A DNA stretch of 64,000 bases. Origin: Avena insularis. Taxonomy: Eukaryota > Streptophyta > Magnoliopsida > Poales > Poaceae. The DNA lies in contig CM042689.1 in NCBI GenBank assembly GCA_023614405.1, positions 328,452,305-328,516,304 on the forward strand, written 5' to 3'. This document shows positions 22,485 to 35,911 of this stretch, piece after piece. Every line of letters begins with the position of its first letter. Position 1 is the stretch's first letter. A model generated the notes under the pieces. That model made no database searches, had not been told where the DNA came from, and saw nothing but the letters and a program-made list of their open reading frames with translations. A program made the position numbers and the translations under genes.

Positions 22485-25400
22485 TGTAAGATCCCCAACC
22501 TTTAATAAGATTGAGTCCCCTGTGTTTACAATGCTAGTCCCTGGATCAATAGCTAGCATCCACAGTTTAGATGTAATATCAAGAAACAAAGGTCATAATA
22601 CAACTTTATAACCAGGAATAAAATAATTTTATTACATCAAACATAGCTCATTGGCTATTTACATTACATTGCAGCGGAATAACTATAAGCATGGGGTCCT
22701 TCATCTTCAAAGTGCCACAGGCAGATGTTGGTTGTAGACTTTGTAATCCTAATCAATCAATCTTCACTAAAATAAATCAAACCTGCAACATTACAAGTTA
22801 CAGCCACAAGGGTCAATACATTGGAATTGTATTGGCAAGTGATACTTTGGTAGTATAGTGGAATCTATCATCTATATGCATTTTGGCTAGGTGGAGTTGA
22901 GGCTTGCTTTGCTCAAAATAGATTTTTCCTATCATTTTGAAAATACTAAGTTTTGTTTGGCAAAATCTTTCCAAGACATCTACCAATCAAAGACTGAAGA
23001 TCCACTCAGGGCATCTACCAATCAAAGACTGAAGATTTGCTTGGCAAAAATACCCAAGGTATCTACCAATCAAAGACTGAAGATCCACTCAGGGCATCTA
23101 CCAATCAAGGACTGAAGATCCTTTTAACCCTTGTTCACCCACAAGTTTTATTTAGAAATTGGAGTGATGAGATTCTTGAAGTTTCCATGTCTTGATGCTC
23201 AAATTGTCCTTTACCAGGGACATGGCTAAGTACTTAGGTTTTACACTCTGCAGAGGTGGTGCACTTTCCCCACAAGACTTGGTTTCCCAAGACAAGATCC
23301 TTCGAAGCCTTTCCTTAGACAAATGGACGTTGCTCCAACCTATCATTCCCACTACCACCCACTGTCCAAGAGACTAAGTTCTAGCAACCTAAGATCATGG
23401 CAGAGCCCATATTGCCAAGTGGTTGCACTTGAAGCTTCTCAACATTTGACATCTCAAATCTCTTTGTTCCTGGGTGGCCATCCACAAGTGTGATACACCA
23501 GGGTAGTCCATTGTAATGGGCCCTGAGTAACCACTCAACATAAACCATTCCTTCCATTCCACCCAGGTGATTCATTAACTTAGTTGTTTTGTTAAATAAA
23601 ACACAAGTCTTTAGACTTAGAATATTTTTCCATAGCATGAATATATAAACCACCCTTGTTTTCTAGTAGCTAGGCTAAGCATGATAGTAATAGGAATCAT
23701 AACTTAGGAAATTTCTACTATGGCTTCATCTACTAGGTTTTCCCATAGCATAGTTATACTTAGCAAAAATCCATGCAAGTTTTTCTTAGCAAAACACTAA
23801 TGCATTTTGAAAATAATGGGACAAAATATATGAAGCATCACTTGCCTTTTTGGTAGAGGGTATAGGTTCACTCTTTGTCCTTGCAACAATCACACTCTTC
23901 AAGTCACTACAAATCAATCAAGCAAGGCACAAACTCAATCTACCAATCAAGCAAAACAACACACCTAAAATCACAAAGCCAAGGTAATGCATGCAAGCAT
24001 GCAAAAGATGGTTCCAATTGCAAAGGTGGTCTCCACTAGGCTTCTAAACTTTGTAAGTTCCAAATTGGTCATTTACCAAAATGGCAAAGTCATTTGCAAA
24101 AGGGTTTCACCTCAAAACCATTTTCAAAACAAAGGGTCATTTTAGGTGGTGTAGAAATATTTTACTAGGGCATTAGCTTATAGGGTTCACCCAATTTGTT
24201 TTCAAATCACAACTTGGGGTTTTGGGGTTAGTGAGTTTAAAACAAAACATTTTCCAAGGGTTTTCTTCAAAATCATTTTGATAAAAAACCACATTTCTAT
24301 TTGACTAGAAATGGTTTTAAATCAAAGTATCCTCAATTTGTTTCACCAATGAGTTGCTATTGCAAAACTTGGTGTTTGGGTTAGTAGGTTTGGTCTAAAC
24401 CATTTTCTCCAAAGTTTTCTTTACAAAAACATTTTCATAAACAAAACAATAGTTTTATTTAGCTAGAAATGGACTAAACTAATTAATCCATCCTATACTT
24501 TTCCAAAATCATTTTCCAAAACTTGGGTTGGTTCCTAGGGTCAGTAAGGTCACAACAAACTAATTGGCAAAGGTTTGATATCAAAAATCATTTTTAAACA
24601 ATTTTTCTAATGTTAGCAAGCACACAAAAGAATCTGCAAAGTTAAACAAGTTAACAGATACTATTTTCTAAACTAAGGGTAGGGTTGGCTAGGTCTTGTC
24701 TTGCTGATTCCAACGACATCAAATTTGTAAAATTTGGACGTGTGGATCCAAAGATACAAGGGTTTGAAATTGGCATCAAAATCTGTTTTCATATTCTGTT
24801 TTAAAACAGACCTGGCCACGTGTCGCTTCGGGATTGGTCGGTACCGGTTCGTCTGGATCGAGTGATACAGACCTCTGGATTTTAAGGGGCAGGTGCGGCT
24901 CAGATCAACGCGTACCCCTTCGGTTAGTCATTCTATCCAAGCCATCAGATGCAGATCTAACGGTTCCTATTGCCCTGGCCAAAAACTGGCGGCGGAGCGG
25001 TGGTTACCGGCGGCGGAACGATCGGTCGACGACGGTGGCGACGCTACAGGAGGTGAGGGAGAAGGAGGGGTTGCTCACCGGGCTCAGGGGGTCACGGCGA
25101 TGCTCGGGGAGGTGTTGGTCGGACGAGGGGCGCTCGAGGGCAGCTGCGATTGCTCGCCGGAGTAGAGGACGGCGTCGGGCGGCTCTGTCCACGGTCGGAG
25201 ACGGTGCTGTGGATCACCTCGAGACAAAATGATGACGCGGTTAGATTCACAGGGTCGAGGCGAAGTCGTGTGCATGAACGAGAGGTAGAGGGGCGGCCGG
25301 AAACTACCTGCTTCACGAGAGAGCGAGCAGTGGCACTCGCGGGCGAGTTTGATGCACTGGCAGATGCGCCTGAGAGTGGTGAAGCTGCCAGCGTACTCAG

Positions 25401-27168
25401 GGAGGCTCGGGGCGGTGAGGTTTCGTCGGAATCGTCACCGGACCATGTCGGAGCAGAGGGCGGTGTGCGGCGCAATTCGTCCAGCCTGGGGGCAGAGAGA
25501 GGGAGTGGTCTGGGGGAAATGGAGGAGAAGGCGCTGGCGTTTAAGTAGGCATCATCGCAGGGGGAGTAAAGGCCGTGGTTAACGCGAATTTAACGCTGGA
25601 GTAAATCGGCAGAACGCCGTTGAGGGGAGGGGAAGAAACGGCTGGCGCAGGTGAAGAGGATGCACAGTGGTGCGGGGCCCGTCTGTCAGCGAAAGAGAGA
25701 GAGTGGGAGTGGGTCCGGGCTGTCATTCACTCAGTGGGTTCTTTCCGTGGTCAAGAAAACGGTTCGCTCGGGGGAAAAAGAGGAGGTGGGGTCGTCTTGT
25801 CAGCGAGTGAGTGAGAGGGAGAAGAGGGGCCACCGGTCAGTGGGAAAGGGAGAGGGAGCGGGGTCCACTTGCCATTGTCTGTGTGGGTCAAAAACGTGGT
25901 GTGAAACGTTTTCTTCGGGCAGTGAAAGGCTGGGCTGGTACTGGGCCTATTGGGCTGCTGTTGGGCCAAAGCTAGGCTGTTCTATTTTTTTCTGTTTAAA
26001 ACTTTTTCCTTTTCTATTTCTATTTTCTGTTTTGAATTCAAACCAATTTTTCAAACAATCAAACCAATTCAAACAATCACTCAACTTTGTATTTTGAATT
26101 TGGTTCTGTTTATCAACATAATCCAATATTCAAAATAAAATAATATTTTTATTTATTTTAGGATCCATTAAATAAAATGGATCTTTAGTTATTTAATAGT
26201 GTTTGATTTATTTAATAAAATTTCCATTTGAAATCCAATTATTTTCAAAACCAAACCAGAAGGTTTTATTTGAAAAATAAAAGAATACTTGGAAACTTAT
26301 GTAAGTAAATAAATAAGTTTTGGTGTTTAATTAAAATGGGAAAGCCTTTACTTAAATAAAATTGGATATTTAAATCCTTATTATTTTATTTAAATAATCC
26401 TTTACTCATTTTAATCAAAGCAAAACCTTTTAATAAAAGATTTCAAAGTAGTAATAAAATACTTGGTGTTCATTTAAAATGGGAAAAGCCTTTTACTTAA
26501 ATAAAATTGGATATTTAAATCCTTATTATTTTATTTAAATAAACCTTTACTCATTTTATCAAAACAAAATATTTTATTACAAAAGCTTGGCCAAAATTAA
26601 TTTGGCTCACCTTTTCATTTGAAAACAAAGTCTTTTATTAAAAGATCCAAAATAGTATTTCCAAAACAATTTATTTTCCTTTATCAAATGTTTATCTTTT
26701 TAATCCCTTTAGGATTATTTGATCACCAATTGGTATGGGCTTTATTGGCTTTGGAAATTCAATTTCCTTATCTTATTATATTCATAAGGTTTTGTCTATG
26801 GTTCCAAACTAAGTGAAACCAATCTCTATGGTCTTTCTTGATCCTTTGTGATTATTTGTTGATCAACTTTGGTATGGATCAAATCCATAGATTTGGAGAT
26901 AACTTGGGAAATGATTTTCTTCCATTAGGGTTTAGGGTTTTGGATTTATTTTCCAAATTTTCAAATTTCCAGATACATTCATTGAGGAATGCATTTCCCT
27001 TGATTTGGATTTTTGTTGAATTCAAACTTCTACCAAAGTTTGTTCAAGATGGGATTTTAAGTCTCCTTTTAGAAACAAAAGTTTCTTTTCACCCTGATTT
27101 TCAACAAAATTTTATTTTGTTTATTTATTTTTCACATTACAAGATTTGGAAAATCTTGGGATGTGACA
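22485..27168 (-). repeat. B1 LTR-2 (middle, shared)
   Basis: This LTR serves both internal regions: the primer site of one lies on its left and the polypurine tract of the other on its right. Over much of its length it shares variants with LTR-3 against LTR-1 (for example the sequences near 25640 and 25915-25975). It also has private changes, including a deletion-like difference near 25312-25335. No gene is seen inside. Confidence 0.93.
22978..23118 (+). repeat. 35-bp minisatellite in B1 LTR-2
   Basis: Four copies of the CTACCAATCAAAGACTGAAG unit; the last copy has AAGG for AAAG. Same position as in LTR-1. Confidence 0.85.
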
Positions 27169-27205
27169 GGCTACCACCCTTAAAAGAAATCTCGTCCCGA
27201 GATTT
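27169..27205 (-). promoter_or_regulatory. B1 second internal region: polypurine tract and hairpin
   Basis: Identical in the bases I compared to 20662-20698: an 8-bp hairpin AAATCTCG/CGAGATTT, then the purine run and the LTR start on the - strand. Confidence 0.8.
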
Positions 27206-27276
27206 GGGAAGGCTAGGGTTACAAGTTGGCTCAAAACAACTAGGGTACTACCACCCTTTAGAATTTTCCAACTAAA

Positions 27277-28267
27277 CTAGATGTTGGCCTTCTTGGGATC
27301 CTGGGGAAGCTTCTCTGGGCAAACATCTGCATAGTGTCCTTTATTTCCACACTTGAAACATGTGACTTGGCTGATATCTCTCATAGGCTTGTTTATCTTG
27401 TGCTTCATCTTTTCTGGACAATTGCTTGCATAATGTCCTGGTTCTTTGCAATTGAAACACATCACTTGGCTGATATCTTTCTTTTCCTTTGGTATCATTG
27501 CCTCTTGTTTGTTTCCGCTTTTGTTTGTTTCCTTGGTTCTTCTTCTTCTTGGGTTTCTCTAAAGCTAGGAGTGCTTCTAGTTCATGTTCTTCATATGTTA
27601 TCTCAAAGGTAGGAATGTCTACTGGTTTCTTTGACCTTCTATTTCTCCTTGGATAATTCATATGTCGCTTCTTTGGTCCTTCAAATTGGGTTGTATTGCA
27701 TGGAGGTACAAGTGGAGATTTTCTTTTGTCTTCATCTTTCTTGGTAGAAATTGTTCCCTTATGGAGGTTTCCAAACATTTGATGCATTCCATCTTGCTTC
27801 ATTTGTTGAACTATAGGATAGATGGGGCATTGAATAGGGACATGATTATTTCCTTCACATAGGAAGCAAGTAACTTGAGATGTGGGGCATTGGCCAACTG
27901 GATGTTCCTCTTCACAATTGGGGCATTGATCTCCATGTTCCTTGGAAGTGTGGTCCTTGTCTCCACAAATATTGCAAGCTTGAGTTCCTTCTAAAATAAC
28001 ATCTTGGTCATCCTTGTTGTCATAAACTCCTTTGGAAGAGTTGTCTCCAATGTTGATCATTTGAGTAGCCATCCTTTGCAACAATTGGGATTGAGTTTCT
28101 AAAAACTTTTGCATGGTTGGGTCTAATCCATTGTTGTTGGCTAAAAGCTGAGTTGTCACTTGGCTCAACTGGGTTTGGTTTGCTAGTAGTTGTTCCCTCA
28201 TGTTGACCTCTTGATTGTTGTTGTTGGTGTCATCAACCTTGATGCTGGAGTCTCTTGGAGAAGTCAT
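27277..28267 (-). pseudogene. gag: B1 gag-like zinc-knuckle protein, copy 2, frameshifted
   Basis: The translation is the same as copy 1 over all 308 readable residues, and it carries the same 16-bp duplication (27505-27532). The frameshift therefore predates the doubling of the internal region. The Cys-His clusters and the two CCHC knuckles are arranged as in copy 1. The two internal regions differ only by rare substitutions (for example A at 20754 versus G in CTTTAGAATTTTCC here), which argues for a recent duplication. Confidence 0.8.
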
Positions 28268-28269
28268 CT
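28268..28269 (-). promoter_or_regulatory. Candidate splice acceptor abutting the B1 gag ATG, copy 2
   Basis: Same CTAAT, pyrimidine stretch and CAG directly before ATG as in copy 1. Confidence 0.5.
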
Positions 28270-28977
28270 GTTTGGGTTGGATAGGGATTAGAATAGGAAA
28301 AAGGTTTTTCTAAGGAAATCAATTCTAATCACACACATCACAATTCACACAAGCAATGTGCAAGCAATCACAAACAAACACTCCACTCAAACAACAGTTT
28401 CAAGCACATACTTAGGCAACAAAATATTTTTGTTACACCACATAAGTTGGTGAGTTTGACTTAACTAAAATATGGTGGTCCATCTATATGGTTCACTTGT
28501 GATCTTTCCATCCTTCTTGGTTGATTCTTCTTGATTGAGATCTTTGTATCCTTGGAGAATTCTTGTGTCTTGGTCACAAATACTTCAAAGATGTTGATGG
28601 CTTCTTCTAAGTTGGGTTTCCTTAGTCTTCAAGTCTTGGGCAAAATTTCTTGTATCACTTGTAGTCCTTAGTAGTATCCAAGTTGGAAGTCCTTGGTGAA
28701 CATGCTGAAGATGTTGAAGTCATTAGAGTTGAAGAAGTTGAAGTCATTATAGTTGAAAGTGTTGAAGAAGTCCTTTGCACATGGTGTAGTCTTGGGTCAT
28801 GGGGTAGGTTTTTCCATTAAGTTTGAAGTAGAAGAGATGTAGAGTTGAAACCAAAATGGTTGAGGAAAGAGTTTACAAGATTGTTTTTGTAAATAAGTTT
28901 TGGAACAAATACAACTCCTATTTTTTCTAAGGGGTTTTGTCCAATCCTAGGGTTACAAATCCTACAGGCAACACAAT
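28270..28977 (-). other. B1 leader between primer site and gag, copy 2
   Basis: Non-coding duplicate of 21763-22470, with the same GTTGAAG-rich block. Nothing else is seen. Confidence 0.55.
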
Positions 28978-28989
28978 GCTCTGATACCA
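28978..28989 (-). promoter_or_regulatory. B1 primer binding site, copy 2
   Basis: TGGTATCAGAGC on the - strand, two bases after the end of LTR-3, matching initiator-Met tRNA. Confidence 0.92.
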
Positions 28990-28991
28990 TC

Positions 28992-31900
28992 TGTAAGATC
29001 CCCAACCTTTAATAAGATTGAGTCCCCTGTGTTTACAATGCTAGTCCCTGGATCAATAGCTAGCATCCACAGTTTAGATGTAATATCAAGAAACAAAGGT
29101 CATAATACAACTTTATAACCAGGAATAAAATAATTTTATTACATCAAACATAGCTCATTGGCTATTTACATTACATTGCAGCGGAATAACTATAAGCATG
29201 GGGTCCTTCATCTTCAAAGTGCCACAGGCAGATGTTGGTTGTAGACTTTGTAATCCTAATCAATCAATCTTCACTAAAATCAATCAAACCTGCAACATTA
29301 CAAGTTACAGCCACAAGGGTCAATACATTGGAATTGTATTGTCAAGTGATACTTTGGTAGTATAGTGGAATCTATCATCTATATGCATTTTGGCTAGGTG
29401 GAGTTGAGGCTTGCTTTGCTCAAAATAGATTTTTCCTATCATTTTGAAAATACTAAGTTTTGTTTGGCAAAAACTTTCCAAGACATCCACCAATCAAAGA
29501 CTGAAGATCCACTCAGGGCATCTACCAATCAAAGACTGAAGATTTGCTTGGCAAAAATACCCAAGGTATCTACCAATCAAAGACTGAAGATCCACTCAAG
29601 GCATCTACCAATCAAAGACTGAAGATCCTTTTAACCCTTGTTCACCCACAAGTTTTATTTAGAAATTGGAGTGATGAGATTCTTGAAGTTTCCATGTCTT
29701 GATGCTCAAATTGTCCTTTACCAGGGACATGGCTAAGTACTTAGGTTTTACACTCTGTAGAGGTGGTGCACTTTCCCCACAAGACTTGGTTTCCCAAGAC
29801 AAGATCCTTCAGAAGCCTTTCCTTAGACAAATGGACGCGTTCCAACCTATCATCCCCTCTACCACCCACTGTCCAAGAGACTAAGTTCTAGCAACCGAAG
29901 ATCATGGCAGAGCCCATATTGCCAAGTGGTTGCACTTGAAGCTTCTCAACATTTGACATCTCAAATCTCTTTGTTCCTGGGTGGCCATCCACAAGTGTGA
30001 TACACCAGGGTAGTCCATTGTAATGGGCCCTGAGTAACCACTCAACATAAACCATTCCTTCCATTCCACCCAGGTGATTCATTAACTTAGTTGTTTTTGT
30101 TAAATAAAAACACAAGTCTTTAGACTTAGAATATTTTTCCATAGCATGAATATATAAACCACCCTTGTTTTCTAGTAGCTAGGCTAAGCATGATAGTAAT
30201 AGGAATCATAACTTAGGAAATTTCTACTATGGCTTCATCTACTAGGTTTTCCCATAGCATAGTTATACTTAGCAAAAATCCATGCAAGTTTTTCTTAGCA
30301 AAACACTAATGCATTTTGAAAATAATGGGACAAAAGATATGAAGCATCACTTGCCTTTTTGGTAGAGGGTATAGGTTCACTCTTTGTCCTTGCAACAATC
30401 ACACTCTTCAAGTCACTACAAATCAATCAAGCAAGGCACAAACTCAATCTACCAATCAAGCAAAACAACACACCTAAAATCACAAAGCCAAGGTAATGCA
30501 TGCAAGCATGCAAAAGATGGTTCCAATTGCAAAGGTGGTCTCCACTAGGCTTCTAAACTTTGTAAGTTCCAAATTGGTCATTTACCAAAATGGCAAAGTC
30601 ATTTGCAAAAGGGTTTCACCTCAAAACCATTTTCAAAACAAAGGGTCATTTTAGGTGGTGTAGAAATATTTTACTAGGGCATTAGCTTATAGGGTTCACC
30701 CAATTTGTTTTCAAATCACAACTTGGGGTTTTGGGGTTAGTGAGTTTAAAACAAAACATTTTCCAAGGGTTTTCTTCCAAAATCATTTTTGATAAAAAAC
30801 CACATTTCTATTTGACTAGAAATGGTTTTAAATCAAAGTATCCTCAATTTGTTTCACCAATGAGTTGCTATTGCAAAACTTGGTGTTTGGGTTAGTAGGT
30901 TTGGTCTAAACCATTTTCTCCAAAGTTTTCTTTACAAAAACATTTTCATAAACAAAACAATAGTTTTATTTAGCTAGAAATGGACTAAACTAATTAATCC
31001 ATCCTATACTTTTCCAAAATCATTTTCCAAAACTTGGGTTGGTTCCTAGGGTCAGTAAGGTCACAACAAACTAATTGGCAAAGGTTTGATATCAAAAATC
31101 ATTTTTAAACAATTTTTCTAATGTTAGCAAGCACACAAAAGAATCTGCAAAGTTAAACAAGTTAACAGATACTATTTTCTAAACTAAGGGTAGGGTTGTC
31201 TAGGTCTTGTCTTGCTGATTCCAACGACATCAAATTTGTAAAATTTGGACGTGTGGATCCAAAGATACAAGGGTTTGAAATTGGCATCAAAATCTGTTTT
31301 CATATTCTGTTTTAAAACAGACCTGGCCACGTGTCGCTTCGGGATTGGTCGGTACCGGTTCGTCTGGATCGAGTGATACAGACCGCTGGATTTTAAGGGG
31401 CAGGTGCGGCTCAGATCAACGCGTACCCCTTCGGTTAGTCATTCTATCCAAGCCATCAGATGCAGATCTAACGGTTCCTATTGCTCGCCAAAATCATGGC
31501 GGCGGTGGTTACCGCATGGCGAACGATCGGTCGACGGTGGCGGCCTTCAGGAGGTGAGGGAGAAGGAGGGTTGCTCACCGGCTCAGGGGTCACGGCGATG
31601 CTCGGGAGGTGTTGGTCGGACGAGGGCGCCGAGGGCACCGCGATTGCTCGCCGAGTAGAGGGGCGGCGTCGGCGGCTCATCCAGTCGGAGGCAGTCCGTG
31701 GATCACCTCGAGACAAAATGATGACGCGGTTAGATTCACAGGGTCGAGGCGAAGTCGTGTGCATGAACGAGAGGTAGAGGGGCGGCCGGAAACTACCTGT
31801 GGGCTTCGCCGGAGAGGAAGCAGACGGTGGCGACGGTGGTCGTCGTCGTTGGCGAGCCTGCAGGCACTCATGGCGAAGTTTGATGACCGCGCAGATGCTG

Positions 31901-33681
31901 AGAGTGGTGAAGCTGCCAGCGTACTCGTGGAGGCTCGGGCGGTGAGGTTTCGTCGGAATCGCCACGGACCATGTCGAGCAGAGGGCTGTCGGCGCAATTG
32001 GCCACTGAGCAGAGAGAGGGAGTGGTCTGGGGGAAATGGAGGAGAAGGCGCTGGCGTTTAAGTAGGCATCATCGCAGGGGGAGTAAAGGCCGTGGTTAAC
32101 GCGAATTTAACGCTGGAGTAAATCGGCAGAACGCCGTTGAGGGGAGGGGAAGAAACGGCTGGCGCAGGTGAAGAGGATGCACAGTGGTGCGGGGCCCGTC
32201 TGTCAGCGAAAGAGAGAGAGTGGGAGTGGGTCCGGGCTGTCATTCACTCAGTGGGTTCTTTCCGTGGTCAAGAAAACGGTTCGCTCGGGGGAAAAAGAGG
32301 AGGTGGGGTCGTCTTGTCAGCGAGTGAGTGAGAGGGAGAAGAGGGGCCACCGTCGTGGGAAAGGAGAGGGAGCGGGTCCACTTGCCATTGTGCAGGTGGG
32401 TCAAAAACGTGGTGTGAAACGTTTTCTTCGGGCAGTGAAAGGCTGGGCTGGTACTGGGCCTATTGGGCTGCTGTTGGGCCAAAGCTAGGCTGTTCTATTT
32501 TTTTCTGTTTAAAACTTTTTCCTTTTCTATTTCTATTTTCTGTTTTGAATTCAAACCAATTTTTCAAACAATCAAACCAATTCAAACAATCACTCAACTT
32601 TGTATTTTGAATTTGGTTCTGTTTATCAACATAATCCAATATTCAAAATAAAATAATATTTTTATTTATTTTAGGATCCATTAAATAAAATGGATCTTTA
32701 GTTATTTAATAGTGTTTGATTTATTTAATAAAATTTCCATTTGAAATCCAATTATTTTCAAAACCAAACCAGAAGGTTTTATTTGAAAAATAAAAGAATA
32801 CTTGGAAACTTATGTAAGTAAATAAATAAGTTTTGGTGTTTAATTAAAATGGGAAAGCCTTTACTTAAATAAAATTGGATATTTAAATCCTTATTATTTT
32901 ATTTAAATAATCCTTTACTCATTTTAATCAAAGCAAAACCTTTTAATAAAAGATTTCAAAGTAGTAATAAAATACTTGGTGTTCATTTAAAATGGGAAAA
33001 GCCTTTTACTTAAATAAAATTGGATATTTAAATCCTTATTATTTTATTTAAATAAACCTTTACTCATTTTATCAAAACAAAATATTTTATTACAAAAGCT
33101 TGGCCAAAATTAATTTGGCTCACCTTTTCATTTGAAAACAAAGTCTTTTATTAAAAGATCCAAAATAGTATTTCCAAAACAATTTATTTTCCTTTATCAA
33201 ATGTTTATCTTTTTAATCCCTTTAGGATTATTTGATCACCAATTGGTATGGGCTTTATTGGCTTTGGAAATTCAATTTCCTTATCTTATTATATTCATAA
33301 GGTTTTGTCTATGGTTCCAAACTAAGTGAAACCAATCTCTATGGTCTTTCTTGATCCTTTGTGATTATTTGTTGATCAACTTTGGTATGGATCAAATCCA
33401 TAGATTTGGAGATAACTTGGGAAATGATTTTCTTCCATTAGGGTTTAAGGTTTTGGATTTATTTTCCAAATTTTCAAATTTCCAGATACATTCATTGAGG
33501 AATGCATTTCCCTTGATTTGGATTTTTGTTGAATTCAAACTTCTACCAAAGTTTGTTCAAGATGGGATTTTAAGTCTCCTTTTAGAAACAAAAGTTTCTT
33601 TTCACCCTGATTTTCAACAAAATTTTATTTTGTTTATTTATTTTTCACATTACAAGATTTGGAAAATCTTGGGATGTGACA
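28992..33681 (-). repeat. B1 LTR-3 (5'-most on the - strand)
   Basis: This LTR has the same ends as LTR-1 and LTR-2. Flanks are nearly identical to LTR-2, but its GC-rich leader (about 31480-32000 and 32345-32400) has many 1-base losses in G/C runs and small replacements. This is either genuine hypervariability or a consensus error. It ends at the right TATGC duplication. Confidence 0.93.
29485..29625 (+). repeat. 35-bp minisatellite in B1 LTR-3
   Basis: Four copies; the first reads CCACCAATC and the third is followed by CAAGGCAT in place of CAGGGCAT. Confidence 0.85.
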
Positions 33682-33686
33682 TATGC
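33682..33686. repeat. Target-site duplication TATGC, right of B1
   Basis: Right copy of the 5-bp duplication, followed by TCTCTTAATTGG of S2. Confidence 0.95.
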
Positions 33687-35911
33687 TCTCTTAATTGGTG
33701 CCTAAAGGTAGAAGATGGAGACTCAACATAAAAGTAAAAAAGAAAGGCCCTTCACAGAGGGAATTAGGGATTTCAAGTTTCATAAAGAGCTTCCAAAAAT
33801 TATGGTACTTATTAGCTTTCAGCTCTCATTGCCCCTATCATTGGCATCTTGAAGTGATTAAGGTTAAAGTGACACAATTATGAGTATATGCTTGACAAGT
33901 TATAAGTTGAAAATCGCATGCCCCTTGCTTACGAGTACCGAACCTCATGGTACTCAACTTTGGTCACAAGTAAGTTCTTGTCATTGTAAGTATATGTGTA
34001 TCATAGAGAACCGCCAACGGGGTACCCCTTGCCCCATGACACAGGAGCTATCCCATATCAAAATGACAAGGCAACAGACAATGAGCATCTCAGCGATCTT
34101 TTTATTTGCTATTTCCATAGGTTTTTATTAAGGATTCTTCACAGAATGCTTATTATGGTTACGCTGTAAGTTTCCACCATGATTAGGCATGGCTTAGGCT
34201 AGCCGCCCTGGCGTTTATCTAACACATATACAAACTCCATGAGCTTACAAGGTCCCCTTTTATTTCACACCGCTGGGATCCATAAACAAAAGAACATGAT
34301 ATCAACTGAATAGAATAAGTGCAATGTTGAAAGCGTTCCCCATGAAAACATGGTTCTGCTAATTCACAACTTATAACCAACATAGATGGGCACAATGGTT
34401 CAAGTTTATTAAATGCAAGAAATAAAGTGTGCCATCAAGTATGTGAGAGCTTTAATCACTAATTTTCACATAACAAAAGTTTTTGGAAGATAGATAAAAA
34501 CATGAATATACTTGGAATGGCGTAACACATCATGCATAGGAATTTATAGTGGACTCTTTGGAATAACTTGGTTTATTGGGAGTTGGATGCACGAGTAGAG
34601 CTCATACTCAGTACAAGCGGAGGCTAGCAAAATACTGGGAGCGACCAACTAAGAGAGCAATAATGTCCATAATCATGCAAAGCGACAAAACATTATTAAT
34701 CAAAGCATAAAGTAATATCACAAGTCAAAAACTAAATGATCATAGAGGCTACGGTGATTGGTCATAGTAATAACATGGTGTAAGCATGTGCCAAGTCAAC
34801 CCAAACAAAGCATCAAAGGAGAACAATACAATGTTATGATTTTGTATGCTAAAACAACGCATGATTCTTTCAAGGCACATTAATCAATCTCAATTGCTTG
34901 GAACAAGTCATGCTACAACAATAATCACTAAGCATAAGGTCAAAGCAACATCTAGCATGACATGATAAAGTCTAAGCCATAGTCAAAACAAGCTTCCTTT
35001 TGTACCACTAATAGCATGAAACTTTCTACTCTTTTCCAACACCAATCAACTTATTTGAAACAAAATGAGAATGCGGGGGTCCAAATAATTTATTGCAGAA
35101 AACCAAACAAAATAAAACTAAAAACAAAAACAAAGACGCTCCAAGAAAAACACAATCGTGTATGAATCAATAAAAATAAAGTGTCTAGAAAGAAGCCTGA
35201 GATTTTTATTGATGAAGAAGGGGATGCCTTGGGCATCCCCAAGCTTGGACGCTTGTACCTCTTGAATATTTCTTGGGGTGACATGGGATGGAATGACCAA
35301 GCTTGAGCTTTTGTCCATTCTTCATCTCATCACATCATTCTTCCCCTACACTTGAAAATTTCCTTCATACAAAACTTCACACAATCTTCATTAGCAACAT
35401 TAGTGTATTGAAGATAATAAGCCTTTGGGTTTAGTTTCAAAACAAGTAAAACTTCCATTAAAACACAAGCTAATATAGCAACTTCTTATAAAATCTCAAG
35501 TGATCAAAGAGAACTCAAAAGAAATCGATTAAGAGGCAAATGCAAATAATGGCAGAAATCTGTCAAACCAGACCAGCAGGTAGAAACCAATTTTTTCGAA
35601 GACCTTCTGTTACTCAAATACAAAAGTGTTAAACTAAAAAAGTTGGATAATAACCTGGGGCATCATCTCATAAAATTACACTCAATCCAACGTACTGGGA
35701 TTTTCACGAATTTTTATAGTGAAGCACAAAAATCTGTTTCGGGACAGCAACTTCCCCAAATCTTACTTCTCTCTCATTAGAGGTTATTCTTGTCACAAAA
35801 ACCACACAAAAAGGATAAGGAGAGGTTATTACAGAGGCAATAACTTCCAAGACTCAACAAAATAAAAACTTACTGAAATAAATTTGTATTATCTCCTAAT
35901 AGTGCTTTTCT
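33687..35911 (-). other. S2 non-coding internal tail
   Basis: AT-rich sequence between the S2 ORF and its 3' LTR. The lower part is homologous to S3 40470-41338 and preserves the empty target sites of B1 and A2. No open frame with recognisable protein is present. Confidence 0.65.

Larger units (their letters stand above)
15967..33681 (-). mobile_element. B1: LTR-internal-LTR-internal-LTR array of a non-autonomous Gypsy family
   Basis: Three LTRs of 4695, 4684 and 4690 bp alternate with two internal regions of 1823 bp each. The whole array is bounded by one TATGC duplication, so it behaves as a single insertion later expanded by unequal crossing-over between LTRs. Each internal region has an iMet primer site, a gag-like zinc-knuckle ORF and a polypurine tract, and no reverse transcriptase, integrase or RNase H. 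This is the form of a large retrotransposon derivative that depends on proteins made elsewhere. Confidence 0.93.

Noticed and set aside
15967..28991. Assembly duplication of one B element
   Set aside because: The two units differ at private sites in LTRs and internal region, and the outer target duplication is perfect. I keep it only as a remote alternative.
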